Positions 16,946 through 25,633 of a stretch of 64,000 nucleotides of DNA are shown one piece after another. The notes under the pieces are model-generated. The model saw only the letters and a program-made list of their open reading frames with translations. It made no database searches and had not been told where the DNA came from. Position 1 is the first letter of the stretch. Every line of letters starts with the position of its first letter. Position numbers and translations under genes: made by a program. The stretch is taken from NCBI RefSeq assembly GCF_003952465.1, contig NZ_CP034448.1:5743001-5807000 (forward strand), in the 5' to 3' direction. This DNA is from Mesorhizobium sp. M1B.F.Ca.ET.045.04.1.1. GTDB lineage: Bacteria > Pseudomonadota > Alphaproteobacteria > Rhizobiales > Rhizobiaceae.

Positions 16946-18550
16946 CTACGACCCCGCCGTCTCGGCGACGAAGGCCCTGACATGGGCGATGAACTCGTCG
17001 AAGGCCGGCTCGCCTTCGAGCAGGATGTGGTTTTCGCTTTCGAGCTCGAAGAAGCGCGCGCCGGGAATGCCCGCCGCCATGGTGCGCCCGGACTCGACCG
17101 GGGCCACGTTGTCTTCCCGCGCATGCAGCACCAGGGTCGGCACCCGCACCTTTTCAAGCAGATCGCTGACGTCGATCACGGAGAAGGCGCTTTGCAGGCG
17201 CCAGGCGTCGTCCGGCGACACGGTGCGCAGCATCAGATCGTCCATCCAGGCGAAATGTTCGTGCGTGGCGCCGGGGATGAACATCGAGCAGAAGGCCTGG
17301 CGGAACATCGGATTCGACTTGCCCCAGCTCTCGCGCATCAGCGTCGCCACGGCCTCGCGAGTCGCGATCTCGCCGGCGTCGCCGCGCGCCCGCCAGCCTT
17401 TGACATAGCCGCCATAGAGGATCATGCCCGAGATCTTCTCGGGATGGCGAATGGCATAGGCGATCGAAACCGCGCAGCTCTGCGAGAGGCCGAGAAGCGT
17501 GAAGCGATCGAGCCCTGCCGCCTCGACCACGCATTCGAGGTCCGACACCATGGTGTCGAACGAGACGTCGACCACATGGCGCTGCGATAGTCCGTTGCAG
17601 CGCTCGTCGTAGCGCACCAGTTGGTTCTCGCGCGACAGTTCCGACATCCAGTGCCGCCAGATCGGGCTATCCCAGTCGAAGGTCAGATGCGACATCCAGT
17701 GCGCGGCGCGAAGGATGGCCGGGCCGCTGCCGGTCTTGGCGAAAGCAAGCCTCGTGCCGTCGAGAGCCCGGCAGAAGTGGATGGCGCGGCCAGGGTCCTG
17801 CGTAGCCGTCGGGCTCTTTGCGGGCGGAGGCGATTGCGCCTTCGCCACGCGGGTCGCGCCGGGTGGCGCAGAGCGTGTCGTGGGCTGGGCGGCGGCAAGC
17901 CTTACCTTCTCCTCCAGCGCCTCGATCTCTTCCGCCAGGCCGACATCCTCCGGCAGCAGGCGGCGCAGGCGCCGGGCAAAGGGCAGCGCCCGCTTCGGCT
18001 CGCCGGCCAGGCGCTCCACCAGCTCGCGCAATATGCCGAGCTCGACGATCTCGACCTCGCTGGCGACGCCCGCGCGCCAGGCCTGGTATTCGAAGCAGCG
18101 CTCGAGCGAGAGGTCGGCGAGGAAATCGCCGCGGATCGAACCGGCGACGGCCTCCAGTTCTTCCGTCGACCAAGAGGAAAGGTCGCCCCTCACCAGCGGC
18201 AGTAGCCGGGCATAGTCCGTTCCGACCTTGAGCGAGACCGTGTTGCGATCGGCTACCAAAGCGGATTCGTCGTCGCCCAGCACCTGGCGGATCTTGGACA
18301 AGCTCCAGCGCAAAGCGCCGCGCGGATCGTCGGGAATGTCCCAGAAGATCTCGCAAAGCCGCTCGCGCTGGTGCGCCTTGCCGGTTACCGCGAGATAAGC
18401 GAGCAAGGCTCTCGTCTTGCGCGACGGCGGCAGGTCGATGAGTTCGCCACCACGGGCCACCTGGAAATCACCGAGCACGCATAAATCCAGCAGCCCGGCT
18501 TGCGGACTATCGATCATGCGGCCAGGCACCCTTCCACTGCCATCTGGCAT
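16946..18550 (-). CDS. SARP/BTAD DNA-binding domain fused to alpha/beta hydrolase
   Basis: A 534-aa two-part protein. Residues about 18-105 form an OmpR/SARP-type winged helix (LCVLGDFQVARGGELIDLPP) and residues about 110-225 a BTAD helical domain. A Pro/Ala linker leads to an alpha/beta hydrolase from about residue 255. The nucleophile elbow is GLSQS, in which the usual last Gly is Ser; the acid is likely Asp in HAREDNVAP and the His in ESENHILLEG. Similar fusions may sense a small ligand through the hydrolase fold to control transcription. The closest regulated candidates are the OsmC-MaoC operon or the MFS pump. The exact start is uncertain (ATG 18517 is possible). Confidence 0.85.
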   Translation of the reverse strand: MPDGSGRVPGRMIDSPQAGLLDLCVLGDFQVARGGELIDLPPSRKTRALLAYLAVTGKAHQRERLCEIFWDIPDDPRGALRWSLSKIRQVLGDDESALVADRNTVSLKVGTDYARLLPLVRGDLSSWSTEELEAVAGSIRGDFLADLSLERCFEYQAWRAGVASEVEIVELGILRELVERLAGEPKRALPFARRLRRLLPEDVGLAEEIEALEEKVRLAAAQPTTRSAPPGATRVAKAQSPPPAKSPTATQDPGRAIHFCRALDGTRLAFAKTGSGPAILRAAHWMSHLTFDWDSPIWRHWMSELSRENQLVRYDERCNGLSQRHVVDVSFDTMVSDLECVVEAAGLDRFTLLGLSQSCAVSIAYAIRHPEKISGMILYGGYVKGWRARGDAGEIATREAVATLMRESWGKSNPMFRQAFCSMFIPGATHEHFAWMDDLMLRTVSPDDAWRLQSAFSVIDVSDLLEKVRVPTLVLHAREDNVAPVESGRTMAAGIPGARFFELESENHILLEGEPAFDEFIAHVRAFVAETAGS

Positions 18551-18601
18551 CTCCTCGACGCGGCGAGAGAGGACCGCATCGCAATATCAAAATCGGCTAA
18601 T

Positions 18602-20098
18602 TTACGAAAGCCGATACGGCAAGATGGGCGTGGGGAATGTGGGGTAGGTTACATTGGCGAGGGCACTAGTCTCCCCCTTGAGGGGGAGATTACGCGCGCC
18701 AACCACCGCAATCATCATCGCTGTCACCACCAACCCCGCCGCCACCGCAAATGTAACGCGCATCCCGCCCGCCACCGCCTCCGGCGCGGCGCCTGTGATA
18801 TTCCCCGCCCCCACCGCGAACGCAAACACCGCGCCCATCACCGCCGTGCCGGTGATGAGGCCGAGATTGCGCGAGAGGCCGAGCATGCCCGACACCACGC
18901 CGCGCTCGCTGCTGTCGACATCGGCCATGACTGCGGTGTTGTTCGCCGCCTGGAAGAGCTGGTAGCCGGGCGTCAGCAGGATGATCGCCGCCGCATAGCC
19001 GGCGACGCCGAACAGCGTCGGCAGCAGAGAGAGCGCAGCGCAGCCGACGACCATCATCGCCAATCCGGCGACAACCATCGAGGATGCACCCAACCGGTCG
19101 ACGACGCGGCCGGCGACGACGCCGCACAGCGCCGAGACGACCGGACCGATCGACAGGACGGCACCGACCAGCGCTTCGCTCAAGCCGAGCGCGCGCGACA
19201 GGAAGAAGGGCCCGACGACAAGCGTCGCCATTATCACGGTGGAGACCAGCACATTCGCGGCGAGGTTCGGCGCCAGCACCGGGTCGCGGAACAACGCGAG
19301 CTTGACCAGCGGCGAGGTCACCTTGCCCTCGGCGTAGAGGAACAGACCGGCGCCGAGAGCGGCCATGCCAAGCAGCGCGGCGTTCATGCCGCCGAAATGG
19401 CCGCGCCCCGTCGTCATCGCCAGCGCGTAGGCGGCGAGCGTCAGCGCCAGCAGGATCGTGCCTGGCACGTCGAAGCGTCCCCTCATCGCGCTGCGATCTC
19501 CCCTCGCCTCGCCCGCAGGCAGGAAGCGCCGGGCGGCGAGCATGGCCGCGACACCAAGCGCAGCATTGACGAGGAAGATCGAGCGCCAGCCGAGAGCGGC
19601 GATGAGCACGCCGCCGAGCGACGGCCCGAGCGCTGTGCCGATCGCCGACATGGTGCCGAGCAGGCCCATGGCGCTGCCGGTGCGCTCTCTCGGCACCGTC
19701 TCGCCGACGAAGGCAATGGTCAGCGCCATCATCACCGCGGCGCCCAGGCCTTGCGCGGCGCGTGCCGCGATCAGCAGCGGCAGGGTCGGCGCGAGCGCGG
19801 CCGCCAGCGAGGCGACGCTGAACAGCACCAGGCCGGCGGTGAGCAGCAGCCGGCGGCCGACGAGATCGCCCAGCCGACCGACGCTGACGATCATCGAGGT
19901 GATGGCAAGCAGATAGGCGAGCACCACCCACTGCACCGCCGGGAAGGACGCTGCGAAGGCGGTGCTCAGCGTCGGCAGCGCGACATTGGCGATGCTGGTG
20001 CTGAGCGAGGACAAGAGCATCGCAAGCGACAGGCTGGCCAGCGCGCCGGTTGCCGAGCGGCTTGCTTGTACGGCGCGCGGATCTGCAATGTCGGCCAT
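18602..20098 (-). CDS. MFS efflux transporter, DHA2 (14-helix) type
   Basis: A 498-aa integral membrane protein with about 14 hydrophobic helices. The family motif A appears as GRLGDLVGRRLLLTAGL and motif C as GTALGPSLGGVLIAALGW. DHA2 pumps export drugs or toxic metabolites with protons. The final 30 residues (after VVGARNLPLKGE) are encoded by a fragment of the intergenic repeat and are proline-rich, so the original C-terminus has been replaced. A LysR gene is divergent 134 bp away. Confidence 0.88.
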   Translation of the reverse strand: MADIADPRAVQASRSATGALASLSLAMLLSSLSTSIANVALPTLSTAFAASFPAVQWVVLAYLLAITSMIVSVGRLGDLVGRRLLLTAGLVLFSVASLAAALAPTLPLLIAARAAQGLGAAVMMALTIAFVGETVPRERTGSAMGLLGTMSAIGTALGPSLGGVLIAALGWRSIFLVNAALGVAAMLAARRFLPAGEARGDRSAMRGRFDVPGTILLALTLAAYALAMTTGRGHFGGMNAALLGMAALGAGLFLYAEGKVTSPLVKLALFRDPVLAPNLAANVLVSTVIMATLVVGPFFLSRALGLSEALVGAVLSIGPVVSALCGVVAGRVVDRLGASSMVVAGLAMMVVGCAALSLLPTLFGVAGYAAAIILLTPGYQLFQAANNTAVMADVDSSERGVVSGMLGLSRNLGLITGTAVMGAVFAFAVGAGNITGAAPEAVAGGMRVTFAVAAGLVVTAMMIAVVGARNLPLKGETSALANVTYPTFPTPILPYRLS

Positions 20099-20232
20099 GG
20101 TTCTTCTCCGGCTGGTGTAAGATTTGCCGGGAAGATAAGCGTGCTAGTGACATGGCGGAACGCGCAGCATTTGCATTGTATTCGTGCATGAAGCGCCATG
20201 TCATCTTGCCGGAACCGTGCTATGGTCGCGCC

Positions 20233-21159
20233 ATGTCGCGCCCCGATCTCAACCTGCTCGTCACGCTCGATGTGCTGCTCGCCGAAGGCAGCGTGGCAAG
20301 GGCCGCGCGGCGGCTGAAGCTCAGCCCCTCGGCGATGAGCCGTGCCTTGGCGCGCCTACGCGAGGCAACCGGCGATCCGCTGCTGGTGCGCGCCGGGCGC
20401 GGCCTGGTGCCGACGCCGCGCGCCATCGAGCTCAGCATGGACGTCGGCCGGCTGGTGAAGGAAGCGGAAGCCGTGCTGAGGCCCGCCGAGCGGCTCGACC
20501 TGAAACGCCTCGCGCGCTGTTTCACGCTGCGCAACAGCGACGGTTTCGTCGAGAATTTCGGCCCTGCCGTGCTTGCGCGCGTCGCCGAGGAGGCGCCCGG
20601 CGTGCAGTTGCGCTTCGTGCCGAAGCCCGACAAGGACAGCGCGCCGATGCGCGAGGGCAGCGTCGACCTCGAGACCGGCGTGGTCGGCGGTTCGACCGGG
20701 CCGGAGGTGCGGGCGCAGGCGCTGTTCCGCGACCGTTTCGTCGGCGTGGTCCGCATGGGCCATCCCTTGTGCGAGGGCAAGATCACGGCCACCCGTTTCG
20801 CCGCCGGTCGGCACATACTGATTTCGCGCCGCGGCCTCGACCGCGGGCCGGTGGACGACGCGCTGGAGCTCGCCGGGCTGACACGGACGATCGCGACCGT
20901 GGTCGGCGGTTTTTCGGAAGCGCTGGCGCTCACCCGCGGCTCCGACCTCATCGCCACCGTGCCTGAGCGCTACACGGGCAAGCTGCGCGAGAGCCTGTTC
21001 TCTTTCGCGCTGCCGATGAAGCTCGCCCCGCTCACCATCTCGCTGCTATGGCACCCCCGCCTCGACGCCGACCCCGCCCATCGCTGGCTGCGCGGGGTGG
21101 TGCGGGAAGTGTGCGGGGGGCAGAAACAGCCGACGAAGCAGCTCGGCGGCGTGAACTGA
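20233..21159 (+). CDS. LysR family transcriptional regulator
   Basis: A 308-aa LysR protein. The N-terminus has the NodD/SyrM-like layout DLNLLVTLDVLLAEGSVARA with the HTH in AARRLKLSPSAMSRALARLR. The effector domain follows with DRFVGVVRMGHPL, typical of this subgroup. The gene is divergent from the MFS pump, which it probably controls. The intergenic region carries TGCA-N9-TGCA at about 20171-20187, a possible T-N11-A box. Confidence 0.88.
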   Translation: MSRPDLNLLVTLDVLLAEGSVARAARRLKLSPSAMSRALARLREATGDPLLVRAGRGLVPTPRAIELSMDVGRLVKEAEAVLRPAERLDLKRLARCFTLRNSDGFVENFGPAVLARVAEEAPGVQLRFVPKPDKDSAPMREGSVDLETGVVGGSTGPEVRAQALFRDRFVGVVRMGHPLCEGKITATRFAAGRHILISRRGLDRGPVDDALELAGLTRTIATVVGGFSEALALTRGSDLIATVPERYTGKLRESLFSFALPMKLAPLTISLLWHPRLDADPAHRWLRGVVREVCGGQKQPTKQLGGVN

Positions 21160-21282
21160 GGCGTTGGCGGGCTACCGGAATTCCTCCACGTCCCAGGGTG
21201 AGGAGAGGCGACCCGGCAAAGCCGAGGCGGAGAGAGGGAACGCGCTACGAAGGCCCCCTCTCCGCCCGTTTCGCTGCCACCT

Positions 21283-21629
21283 TCACGGCGCTGTCGTCAC
21301 TGGCTTGTTCTTGCGCATCGTGATCTCATAGTTCAGCCAGTAGTGGCCGTCGTCGAAACTCGCGCACGCCGGTGAGGTACCCGGCCTGCTTCTCGGTCCG
21401 GCCCGTGGATCTGCGCCAGGCAGCCGACGAAATTCGGGTTGGCGCATTTGAAGATCGGCGACAGCGGATAGGCGTTGAAAGCGGTGACGCGCACCTTCTC
21501 CAGCTCCTGCGCGCTGGCGCCGCCCATGAGACCGGCGATCAGCGTTGCGAGAAAGATGAGCAGCCCCAGCGCCACCCTGTCCAGCCAGGACTTGCGCCTG
21601 GCAAGCACTTCGAGCAACCGATCGCCCAT
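21283..21629 (-). pseudogene. Small membrane or exported protein gene, apparently frame-broken
   Basis: From ATG 21629, with a strong GGGAGG ribosome site, the frame encodes a charged N-terminus and one hydrophobic helix (VALGLLIFLATLIAGLMGG) ending near an ASAQ-like cleavage site, then KVRVTAFNAYPLSP and a GCLAQIHGPDREAG segment. It then continues as a low-quality tail to a stop at 21333. The other two frames of that tail carry YLTGVREF followed by DDGHYWLNYEITMRK, which read as the lost natural C-terminus. Two small indels would explain this. It may instead be a sequencing artefact, or a real 98-aa protein. Confidence 0.45.
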
Positions 21630-21639
21630 CGCCGCCTCC

Positions 21640-22297
21640 CCGCTAGCTGTCATATCGTAGCACGCCGCAGCGACCGCATCATGAAGCAGTTCACAGAGAG
21701 TGGCGGCACTACCTCGGGAATTGGCGAAAGCTGCCGCGACGCCCGATCTCACCCACAGGTGGAGATTGGCGGTTTTGGCATCTCGGCCGCCCTCGATGTT
21801 GCGCTGCGGAAATGCACCCAAAAAAAGTCAGGTTGAGAACCGGACCCAAAAACGCCTCAGCCGGCGAAAAACGAGCTTATTCAAGCGGATAGGCATACAG
21901 GCCCGCGCCGGCTCGCGAGATGGCCGAAAAGCCCGGAAATCCGCCATTTTCGGGCTTCCGCCAACCGCAATGGCGCGATAGCGGCAGAACGATTTCGGCC
22001 CTGCACAACGCGAAAAAAGCGCCTCGCGCAGGGGCGTTGACAGCAGGTCCGGCCGATGGCACTCCGCAGTGACTGGTCACGCCATGACCGTTGCTGTTGG
22101 GGACGGACGGGGTTTCAGCAGCTTGGCGGCGGCGCCGGACGGGCGGGCACCTGCGCAGTGTACCGCCCGCTCCTGGCCGGCTGGACGCGCCTCCGCCACA
22201 TCGATGAGATGGAGCGCACACCCTTTCCTTCGTCATCCGCGCGGCTGCCCACCCTTCCCTGACGAGGATCAGCAAAGATTCCCTCGGCCCAGCGGCC
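21640..22297. other. Non-coding stretch with no supported gene
   Basis: I find no ORF with convincing composition or ribosome site on either strand. A degenerate copy of the small intergenic hairpin (atctcacccacaggtggaga) lies at about 21748-21768. The rest holds no clear repeat. Confidence 0.5.
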
Positions 22298-22390
22298 TCA
22301 GAACGAGAAGCCGGATGACGGCGCGGCAGCTGTCGCGGCCGAAAGCCTGTCGCGCTTTTGCAGCCTGGGCTTCTCATAGGTCTTCTTCAT
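22298..22390 (-). CDS. 30-aa RiPP-precursor-like peptide
   Basis: A 30-codon ORF with an AGGA ribosome site 7 nt before its ATG. The peptide begins MKKTYEKPRLQKRDRLSAAT and ends in a small-residue tail AAAPSSGFSF. The Y-x-x-P-x-L motif (Y5, P8, L10) and the Thr at position 20 match the leader layout of proteobacterial lasso-peptide and related RiPP precursors. The tail has no Asp or Glu to close a lasso ring, and no RiPP maturation enzymes are adjacent, so the modification is unknown. A TTGACA word lies at 22451-22446 upstream. A 310-aa unknown gene lies upstream on the same strand. Confidence 0.6.
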   Translation of the reverse strand: MKKTYEKPRLQKRDRLSAATAAAPSSGFSF

Positions 22391-22557
22391 CGTCCGTTCC
22401 TGCGCGGGTCAACGATCGGCGCAGGTGAACGCGATGCGGCCGCCCTGTCAAGACTCGCCCGGCCCGCCCATCGTCGCCGTTCCTGCTCCTCGCCGTCATG
22501 TTCTGGCGCGAAGCCAGGGCGTAAGCTCGTAGCTTGAGGGCCCTTATCTCAAAAGGC

Positions 22558-23490
22558 CTAGCCCGCGTGCTGCAGCCAGTGGCGGTCGAACACGTCGAGG
22601 ACGGCGCGGAAATCGGCCGGCGGGATCTGGTTGGCGCCGCCGCCGCTGTCGGCGCCGAGGAATTGCTCGAGCTGCCGGTCGACCGTTTCCGGATGCTCCA
22701 CGGCGATACCGAGGTCCGCCAGGTCGGCGGTGATCGAGCCGCCGGCCGGCAGATACCCGCCCCATGCTTCGGCGCCCAATCCTGCATCGCGCAGGCGCAC
22801 CAGAAGGATCCTCGTGATCGACGGCTGCGCCTCGGGCCCGATGATGGCGGCGCCGCACATATAGCCGCCGAGCACACTGACCGGCTGCGTATGCGGGAAC
22901 AGGCAGAGGAAGAACTGGGCGTCGCCGCCGACCTCATTCAGATGCACGTAGAGGCCGCGCTTTGCCGGGTTGACCGGACCGCCGAGCTGTAGCTGGCCGG
23001 TCGGCAACGTCTCGCGGTAGGTGGCCGTCAGCCCATGCACGCCGGGTCCGGCCTCGATCGCCAGGCGGCCCTTGATGAGCTGGCCGCGATAATAGGGCGA
23101 CCAGGCGCGCGAATAGCAGGCATAGATCCCGGCAAGCCCGGAGCCGAGGCCGCGCTCGTCATGCGCGGAGGCCTCGAACTGCATGCCGGCGCGGCGCTCC
23201 AGCTCGGCGCTGTCGATGCCGTGGCGGGCCGCGATCGCGGCGGTGAAGCTTGTCAGGTCGCTCTCGGCGATCCAGGCGCCGGCCTGCTCCAACTCGAGCA
23301 GCCTTGCCCAGTCGTCATAGACGCTCATCTGGCGCGGCCGGGCGCGGCCCTGCAGCCATTTGTCGGCGCGGCCGAGATCGAACGCCGTCTTCGGGTTGAC
23401 GGCGCGGAACGCCGCCGCCAGATCCTTGCGGGTGACCGTCCCCAGCAGGGCAGACGTCAGCCTTAGTTTTTGCGCGATATGCTGCGCCAT
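22558..23490 (-). CDS. Uncharacterised 310-aa protein with possible N-terminal helix-turn-helix
   Basis: I do not recognise the family. The first 60 residues are helical and include SALLGTVTRKDLAAAFRAVN and KTAFDLGRADKWLQGRARPR, resembling a Cro-like DNA-binding unit. The central part (about 125-245) is rich in beta and Gly (AYSRAWSPYYRGQLIKGRL-like segments and GGPVNPAKRGLYVHLNEVGG) and looks like a ligand-binding domain. The C-terminus is helical. It lies 167 bp upstream of the RiPP-like ORF on the same strand and could regulate it. Confidence 0.6.
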   Translation of the reverse strand: MAQHIAQKLRLTSALLGTVTRKDLAAAFRAVNPKTAFDLGRADKWLQGRARPRQMSVYDDWARLLELEQAGAWIAESDLTSFTAAIAARHGIDSAELERRAGMQFEASAHDERGLGSGLAGIYACYSRAWSPYYRGQLIKGRLAIEAGPGVHGLTATYRETLPTGQLQLGGPVNPAKRGLYVHLNEVGGDAQFFLCLFPHTQPVSVLGGYMCGAAIIGPEAQPSITRILLVRLRDAGLGAEAWGGYLPAGGSITADLADLGIAVEHPETVDRQLEQFLGADSGGGANQIPPADFRAVLDVFDRHWLQHAG

Positions 23491-23730
23491 GCCACAAGTC
23501 CCTCAGTGCTTTGTGCCGTCGGAGCAATCCGGCGTTCGGCAGGAATCGTTGAGCTGTCCAACTATCTGCTTTAGCACGCCTGCATTCAGTCTCCATTCCC
23601 GGCCACGCCGATTTTCCACCGTCTAATATTCCAAGAATTCCAGAGAATTCCACGGCCTTCCGCGTGCGCGACCTTTGCAGCGAGACGGCCGGCGCTAGGT
23701 TCGCCGCGGGGTGGGTGCAGGGGAGCTGTC

Positions 23731-23952
23731 ATGAAAGTCGTTCTGTTCGCGCTTGGCCTGGTGCTTGCGCTATCGCAAGCCGCTGAAGCCAAAACGAAAA
23801 TCCTTGTGACCGAGACGAAGACCAGCATCGAGAAAAACCGGCCGCCGCTCGATGAAACAGCCACCGGCGGCATCATGCCTTCGACCGGCCCGACGGCGAA
23901 GGCCGCCGAACCGGGCCAGGCCTATCCGCCGGCGCTAGACCTGCAATTCTAG
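23731..23952 (+). CDS. Small exported protein of unknown function
   Basis: A 73-aa protein with a signal peptide (VVLFALGLVLALSQAAEA) and a short mature region rich in Thr, Lys and Pro (TKILVTETKTSIEKNRPP). A GGGGAG ribosome site precedes the ATG. No Cys and no recognised domain. Confidence 0.6.
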   Translation: MKVVLFALGLVLALSQAAEAKTKILVTETKTSIEKNRPPLDETATGGIMPSTGPTAKAAEPGQAYPPALDLQF

Positions 23953-24309
23953 AAACGATCCGGGAAAATGCTCAGCGGTTCTTCGTCCGGAATTGCGTAA
24001 ACAAAAAGGGAGGCTTTGCCGGACGACCGCGTGGCGGTCGCCGGTCGATCGGCGAGGAAAAACGATCGGCCGGGCAAAAAGGCCGAACCAAACAGCCACC
24101 CGGCCAGCGTGAGGGTTGGGGGCTTGGCGCCGCCGCGGGGGCAGGCGCCCGCCCGCGCGGATCGCAAAGCTGCGGTCCGCGCGGGCCATGCCAATTCGGC
24201 CAATTCTTGCGGTCTTGACGAAAGGACGGCGAAACCGGAAAGCTCGGCATGGTCGCGGCCAGGACGCTGCAATGGCGCTGTGCGACGAGGCTCCGAGGGA
24301 GGCCATGCC
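23953..24309. other. Gap with a degenerate small repeat
   Basis: The first 50 bases (gatccgggaaaatgctcagcg, then gtccggaattgcg) are an inverted, degenerate copy of the ggaattgc/gcaattcc repeat seen twice in tandem near 45.9 kb. I see no gene in the remainder. Confidence 0.4.
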
Positions 24310-24798
24310 ATGGGTGCCGACGAAAAGCTGGCCGCGCTCTGCATCGTCTTGCCGCCGCTGAAGCTGCCGCCGGGCATGGTGCTGCCCTTTCCCTGGGTGA
24401 ACGTGCGCGGCGACCGCGCCTATGTCTCCGGCCACGGGCCGCAGGAGGCGGACGGCTCGCTCGCCGGCCCGTTCGGCGCCGTCGGCGAGAGCGTGTCGCC
24501 GGAAGAGGCGCGGGCCTCGGCCCGCAAGGTCGGGCTGTCGATGCTCTCCAGCCTGAAGCGCGAGCTCGGCAGCCTCGACCGGATCACCGGCTGGTGCCGC
24601 GTGCACGGCATGGTCAATTCGGCGCCGGGCTTTACCCAGACGCCGGCGGTGATGAACGGCTTTTCCGACCTCATCCTCGAAATCTTCGGGCCGGAGATCG
24701 GCCGCCACGCCCGCACGGCCATCGGCGTCGCCGCCCTGCCGTTCGATCTCCCGGTCGAGATCGAGGCCGAGGTGATGATCAAGGAGCGAATGGCTTGA
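24310..24798 (+). CDS. RidA family protein (YjgF/L-PSP)
   Basis: A 162-aa protein of the longer RidA-like subgroup. PFPWVNVRGDRAYVSGHGPQ is the signature beta strand, and CRVHGMVNSAPGFTQTPAVM the second conserved segment. The ATG at 24310 follows GGGAGG. RidA proteins hydrolyse reactive enamines or imines, but this subgroup lacks the usual C-terminal Arg-Glu pair in clear form, so activity is uncertain. Confidence 0.82.
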   Translation: MGADEKLAALCIVLPPLKLPPGMVLPFPWVNVRGDRAYVSGHGPQEADGSLAGPFGAVGESVSPEEARASARKVGLSMLSSLKRELGSLDRITGWCRVHGMVNSAPGFTQTPAVMNGFSDLILEIFGPEIGRHARTAIGVAALPFDLPVEIEAEVMIKERMA

Positions 24799-24858
24799 CC
24801 AAGTTATCGTCGGCGCGATAGGCGGGCGCACCGCCATCCAACCGATGAAAGACCTGCC

Positions 24859-25080
24859 ATGACAGACGCGATCGTAAGAGACAGCAACGGCACCCCGCTC
24901 AATGACGGCGACTCCGTGACCCTGATCAAGGACCTCAAGGTCAAGGGCACGTCCGAGACGATCAAGCGCGGGACGCTGGTGAAGAACATCCGCCTCAACG
25001 GCAATCCCGGCGAGATCGAATGCAACACCAAGCAGGTGAAGGGCCTGGTGCTGAAGACAGAGTTTTTGAAGAAGGCGTGA
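24859..25080 (+). CDS. PhnA/YjdM-like protein, short form
   Basis: A 73-aa protein matching the C-terminal PhnA domain: DSNGTPLNDGDSVTLIKDLK, then KGTLVKNIRLNGN-like beta strands and EIECNTKQVKGLVLKTEFLK. It lacks the N-terminal zinc ribbon of E. coli YjdM. The name comes from a phosphonate operon but the protein is not needed for phosphonate use; the role is unknown. Confidence 0.85.
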   Translation: MTDAIVRDSNGTPLNDGDSVTLIKDLKVKGTSETIKRGTLVKNIRLNGNPGEIECNTKQVKGLVLKTEFLKKA

Positions 25081-25159
25081 TTGCGGGCGCGCGACGCCGA
25101 CTTCTTCGTCAATCCTCCGGCGGAGCAACGAGCGACGCGCGCACACCTAGGAAATGGCG

Positions 25160-25310
25160 ACCCCCACTCCGTCGAGCTTCGCTCGACACCTCTCCCCCGA
25201 TCGACGGGGTAGAGGAAGGGTGCTAGGTCATTCCAGCTGGCGCCCTTCCTCTCCCTCCGGAGGGGGGAGAGGTGGCGCTGCGAAGCAGCGACGGAGTGGG
25301 GGAAGCCGTT
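25160..25310. repeat. Intergenic repeat, 'ctccgtcg...cgacggag' type
   Basis: A different palindromic element: cccactccgtcgagcttcgc on the left and gcgaagcagcgacggagtgg on the right form inverted ends about 150 bp apart, with an inner cttcctctccctccggaggg hairpin. The gap 25081-25633 holds nothing else that I can support. Confidence 0.6.
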
Positions 25311-25633
25311 GCTCAAACGCGCTGCCGCCGCAAAATAGGTATAATCCGGCGAGCACGGAAACTCAGGCAAGCTGGCAATCAGGCAGAGGCGTCGGTTCGC
25401 TCTCTGTTGCGCCTGAGGAAAACGAGGTAACAGGCTGCTTTCCTTCGTGCTCCCTATGTCATGCCATAAAGAGGGAGATCGGCAGCTTCGACGCCGCGCC
25501 GCCCCTCGTTTTCGCCTTCGCACCCTCCGCTTATGTTGCACTGCGTTAGATTTGTTGCATTGCGGTATGAACCCGTAGGCGCAAGTCTTGACCCCAAGGC
25601 GGGATACGAACGACCGTTGCGAGGTCCGTCTTC

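Noticed and set aside
21877-22377. Open minus-strand frame of 166 codons
   Set aside because: Composition is low-complexity and Cys/Arg/Pro-rich, there is no good start, and it runs across the RiPP-like ORF in another frame.
22069-22428. Plus-strand frame of 119 codons
   Set aside because: Looks like random high-G+C frame and is antisense to the better supported small ORF.
25154-25549. Plus-strand frame in the gap before the acyltransferase
   Set aside because: It consists mainly of the palindromic repeat.
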